Assembly: GCA_036924285.1 (NCBI GenBank)
Contig: JAYKYS010000002.1
Span: 868,001 to 932,000, forward strand
Direction of reading: 5' to 3'
From: Asterella californica
Taxonomy: Eukaryota > Streptophyta > Marchantiopsida > Marchantiales > Aytoniaceae
Length of the DNA stretch: 64,000 nt
Each line of letters starts with the position of its first letter. The stretch's first letter is position 1. The notes below the pieces were generated by a model, which saw nothing but the letters and a program-made list of their open reading frames with translations, had not been told where the DNA came from and did not search any database. The translations under genes and the position numbers were made by a program. Shown here in pieces: positions 60,980 to 64,000 of this stretch.

Positions 60980-61506
60980 CTTGAACACCACAATTAGAAA
61001 CAATGATAGAGTAATATCACAAATCAATGCATTACAAGGAAACGAGAATACAAACACGACCTCCGAGTCTAGGAAGACAATGCTGGAAAGAAAAAGAAGA
61101 CATTTTATTTTGTTGCTCAAGGTCAAGTACTCAGCAAGCTGCATTCGCACCTCAAAACTTGTATCTCCGTCACAAGGTGCATTCACATCCGACACGCTAG
61201 CCATCACAAAATGCATAACATGATCAACAAGTAGTCGATCTAGGATCCTCATGCGGTTCTTCAACAACATATTATGTAGTATACAGCAAGCATGAACTAC
61301 CGTAGCTGTCAATTTGACAAAGAAGATATCTCTATCGATAGAATATGAAACATGACTTCAACATGTCGAAAGTCCTCTCAATACATAGTCTACTTTGAAT
61401 ATGAAGCTCAATATACAATATTTGAATTCGAGTTGAACGTGGGTTCAAGATGAAAGACATCATGAACCATTCATGCATCACGTATTCATTGCCATCAAGA
61501 ATGTAT
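60980..61506 (-). pseudogene. PIF/Harbinger transposase relic (C-terminal part)
   Basis: Reading leftward, one frame gives YILDGNEYVMHEWFM, LNPRSTRIQILY and RLCIERTFDMLKSCFIFY, then a stop. After a frame change comes TATVVHACCILHNMLLKNR. These match, in order, the end of the DDE_Tnp_4 nuclease domain of PIF/Harbinger transposases (the R..IER.F..LK and ACCILHN signatures). With a stop and a frameshift it is non-functional. The N-terminal part and terminal repeats were not found. Confidence 0.75.
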
Positions 61507-64000
61507 GGTTACGTTTGTCACGTTAGTTTAGCACCTCGGTTAAGTTGACCGAGTGTGTAGTGGTTAGTCTCGGTAGGGCTGTTAGTGCCGTTAGTGCCGT
61601 TAGGGCGGGTTCTTGGGCTAGCTCCACTAAGGATATTCGCATATAAGGCTTGTAGACCTCAATTCTTCGAGTTGAGCCTTCAAGCTCTTGGGTATGATGG
61701 ATAGTATTGGTGAGCGTAATCTGGATTCGAAGATGCACAGAGTGGATGTGGTTCAACTTTAGTGTTTGTGTAGGCGTCGGTTGGCATGGTGGGGTGAGAA
61801 CATATATTTATTACTCAAATAACTCAAGTCGCGAGCGGATTTACGTCAGATTTTGGAGAACTTGCAACCTCCTTTCTCTTTTAACTCACTCGATCCTTCA
61901 CCAAATTGGATGATTTTTGGTGCGTTAGAATCGTCTTCTCAGCACGCACCTCCTACATTCATCACCACCAAAAATTGCTGACAACTCCTATCCGACATCC
62001 ATCAACACGCATCTGCTGATCTCCAAATTGACCCACAAAATCTATCACAAGAAATTTCAGCAGAGTTTCCTCACTACTCCACCACAAAATCCGATCAATA
62101 ATAAGTCCACAAACTACTAATCCCAACAGCGATCAAGCACACAAGCAAAAAGAATCACCCCGTGCATCTATAAATTGAAGATATCAACGATCTACAACCC
62201 CGGAGATACCACCGACAGAAGTCCGCGCATGAGAGATCTCAATCAGAATATCTTTGGTAGATTTCTGCCTTGTGGAGTTGGTCGAAGTTGTTGTTTGGAG
62301 TTTGTTTCTTGTCTGTGCGTGTTAGATCTCGAGTTGCTATTCTATTGTAAGTGCAGCGGACCGGAGAGTGAACGAGAGTGTTGCGGTGTGGAACGAGCGT
62401 GTGTTAGGGGACGTGCAGAGACTTCGAGGAGCAGAGGTGTGAGAGCGGAGTGCGAGAGGTGCAGAGGCAGAGGTGGAGCCGAGCCAGCAAGCTAGCTTGC
62501 TGGCGTGCGTAAGCGAAGTCCAATTTCAGTGATGTGGGAGTGCATAAAATCAGGTCACCCATCCCAACACAATTCTTGAAGAATGTGCTTAACTATTTAA
62601 CTCTTAGCTTTGACTTTACCACTAGACCAATAGCTCTTGGTATCTTCTCTTGGTCTTCTTCTCTTGGTATCTTTGGATGCGTGCAAGTAGTTATGAACTT
62701 GTTTAAGGTAGTAAGAGATCTTTTTGTACGTTCCTAGAGGAGTGATAAGACGACACCATAGTACTAGGAGGAAGTTGTCGTTGTGGTAGTGTTTGTCTAT
62801 GTCGTAGAGATGCGCATGGAGGAAGTTGGTAATAGTTGACTTGGGTGAGCTAGTAGAACTACCACTTAGAGAGTTTTGGATCTACTATACATGTGTGGAC
62901 TTCTAGTTAGTGACCTTAGGTAGATTTATAACAATTGGTGGTCATATATTATGCACGTGGTCACCGAAGAGACGACGTCAGTCAGAGTGAGGTTGGATTT
63001 ATCTTTTGTGCATGTTTGAGTGTGAAGGATTATCATTTGGACTTCTTGTGGTTAGAATTTCTCCATATTTTGCTTCTTGTTTGTACGGCGTGTTTGCTTG
63101 TGTTGGCGTTTGATTTCTAGAGTGAGTACACTCCATAACTATCGGTAGTGAGACTGGAGTTGCAGACCAATCAGACTATCTCTGTTTCTATCACGGTGAG
63201 GTTGGACTTGCGAACCAATAGACAGTGAGAAACTGCCTGTGGTGATGACATGTACATGTTATCTTTACCTTGACCGTCCTAGTAGGAGATAGGTGAGCTC
63301 AGTAAGAGCGGGGTTAGACAAATTGGCGGCACGTGTGATGACAAGAGTTTGACGTTATGATGAGAGCTTAGTGTTCGCGATTGACACGAGGTTGTCATCA
63401 CGGAGGTTATGGAGGTTTCGGTGGAGATTCAGATGCAATAAGTAGGAAGGCGTCACATGGGACGACCACCTCTTCTCGAGGATCACAGACTACGTAAGCG
63501 TGGTGGTGGTAGAGATCATGCTGATCAATCACGATCCCAAGGAGTTGTTGGAGGACAGAAGCTCATGCCGTCCTTCTCTAGTCAGCAGCAAGCAGGTCCT
63601 TGCAAGATGTATGATGGTCCTCCTAATATGAAAGACTGCACACAGAGGAGATGTGGTTACGAGACGTATGTGACGTCTCATGTGACACATAGACAATGTG
63701 AGCATTGCATGCGACCATGCCACACTATGATAGTCGTTTTGATCTCCATCTCGAGTTACGGCAAGTGAAGCTGATCATGGACGAGGCGGAGGAGCTCAAG
63801 GAGGCCGTGGTGGTCGAGTTGAAGGTAGAGGTCCAACACCCGAGAGAGGATAAGTCGGTCCACTGTCCACTATGACGTAAGATGTGGGTATGGTTGCTCG
63901 GATTGAGCGGTTGAAGCAGAGGATATATAGTATGATTATGAATCAACGGAGATCTGGTTTGAGAATATAGGCTTCTACGTCTTATGGAGGAGAAGAAGTT
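61507..64000 (+). other. Possible partial retroelement at window edge
   Basis: Around 61,826-61,860 the text GCGGATTTACGTCAGATTTT..AACTTGCAACCT resembles a segment of the nested element's LTR (AATTTACGTCAGTTTTTTGCAACCTGCG). Farther on, at 63,457-63,768, is a Cys/His-containing open frame (CKMYDGPPNMKDC, CEHCMRPCH). The layout suggests an LTR, leader and decayed gag of a related element running off the window. No second LTR is visible, so this stays tentative. A perfect 20-bp palindrome CCAGCAAGCTAGCTTGCTGG lies at 62484-62503. Confidence 0.3.

Noticed and set aside
1..64000. tRNA, rRNA and known small RNA genes
   Set aside because: None was recognised by eye. Absence is not proven, because no covariance search could be run.

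Overview
This is nuclear DNA of a land plant, most likely a bryophyte such as a moss. The evidence is a plant-type MSH6 with a Tudor domain, a Psb28 protein with a chloroplast transit peptide, intron-rich genes, and a plant-style Copia retrotransposon primed by initiator tRNA-Met. The species cannot be named from the sequence. Four protein-coding genes are well supported and two more are partial or doubtful.

Layout: 1-3.6 kb is AT-rich repeat DNA. 3.6-6.1 kb holds psb28 (PSII assembly factor; a two-exon model is proposed). 6.3-7.1 kb is a 205-bp tandem repeat, followed by the last two exons of an unrecognised gene (7.5-8.5 kb). 8.5-14.6 kb is intergenic and holds a Harbinger-type MITE nested in a second inverted-repeat element. 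14.6-23.9 kb is MSH6, resolved here into 21 exons (about 1,587 aa). 26.6-28.1 kb is an intronless BTB/BACK gene with a SPRY-like C-terminus. 29.8-31.4 kb holds two imperfect tandem-repeat fields. 32.4-34.8 kb (minus strand) is the kinetochore gene NDC80 in five exons.

From about 35.3 kb to the end the window is gene-poor, AT-rich and full of transposons. Between 41,895 and 54,900 lies a complete but dead Copia element on the minus strand (264-bp LTRs, target duplication GAGAT). Its reverse transcriptase is split by a young 6.49-kb LTR element on the plus strand (2,022-bp LTRs, target duplication ACCGT) that carries a gag-like gene and no pol. Between the Copia protease and integrase lies an unusual GC-rich block of about 640 bp packed with some 15 different short hairpins. 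Diverged, AT-drifted relics of the young element's LTR occur at 56.0-56.9 and 58.4-58.6 kb. A broken PIF/Harbinger transposase lies at 61 kb, and 61.7-64 kb looks like part of another retroelement.

The genes do not form one pathway. MSH6 (mismatch repair) and NDC80 (chromosome segregation) are housekeeping cell-cycle genes, and psb28 serves the chloroplast. The strongest candidates for undescribed structure are the GC-rich hairpin array inside the Copia element and a dispersed repeat that carries paired palindromes. Splice sites were chosen by hand from reading frame, phase and GT/AG rules; no transcript data were available.
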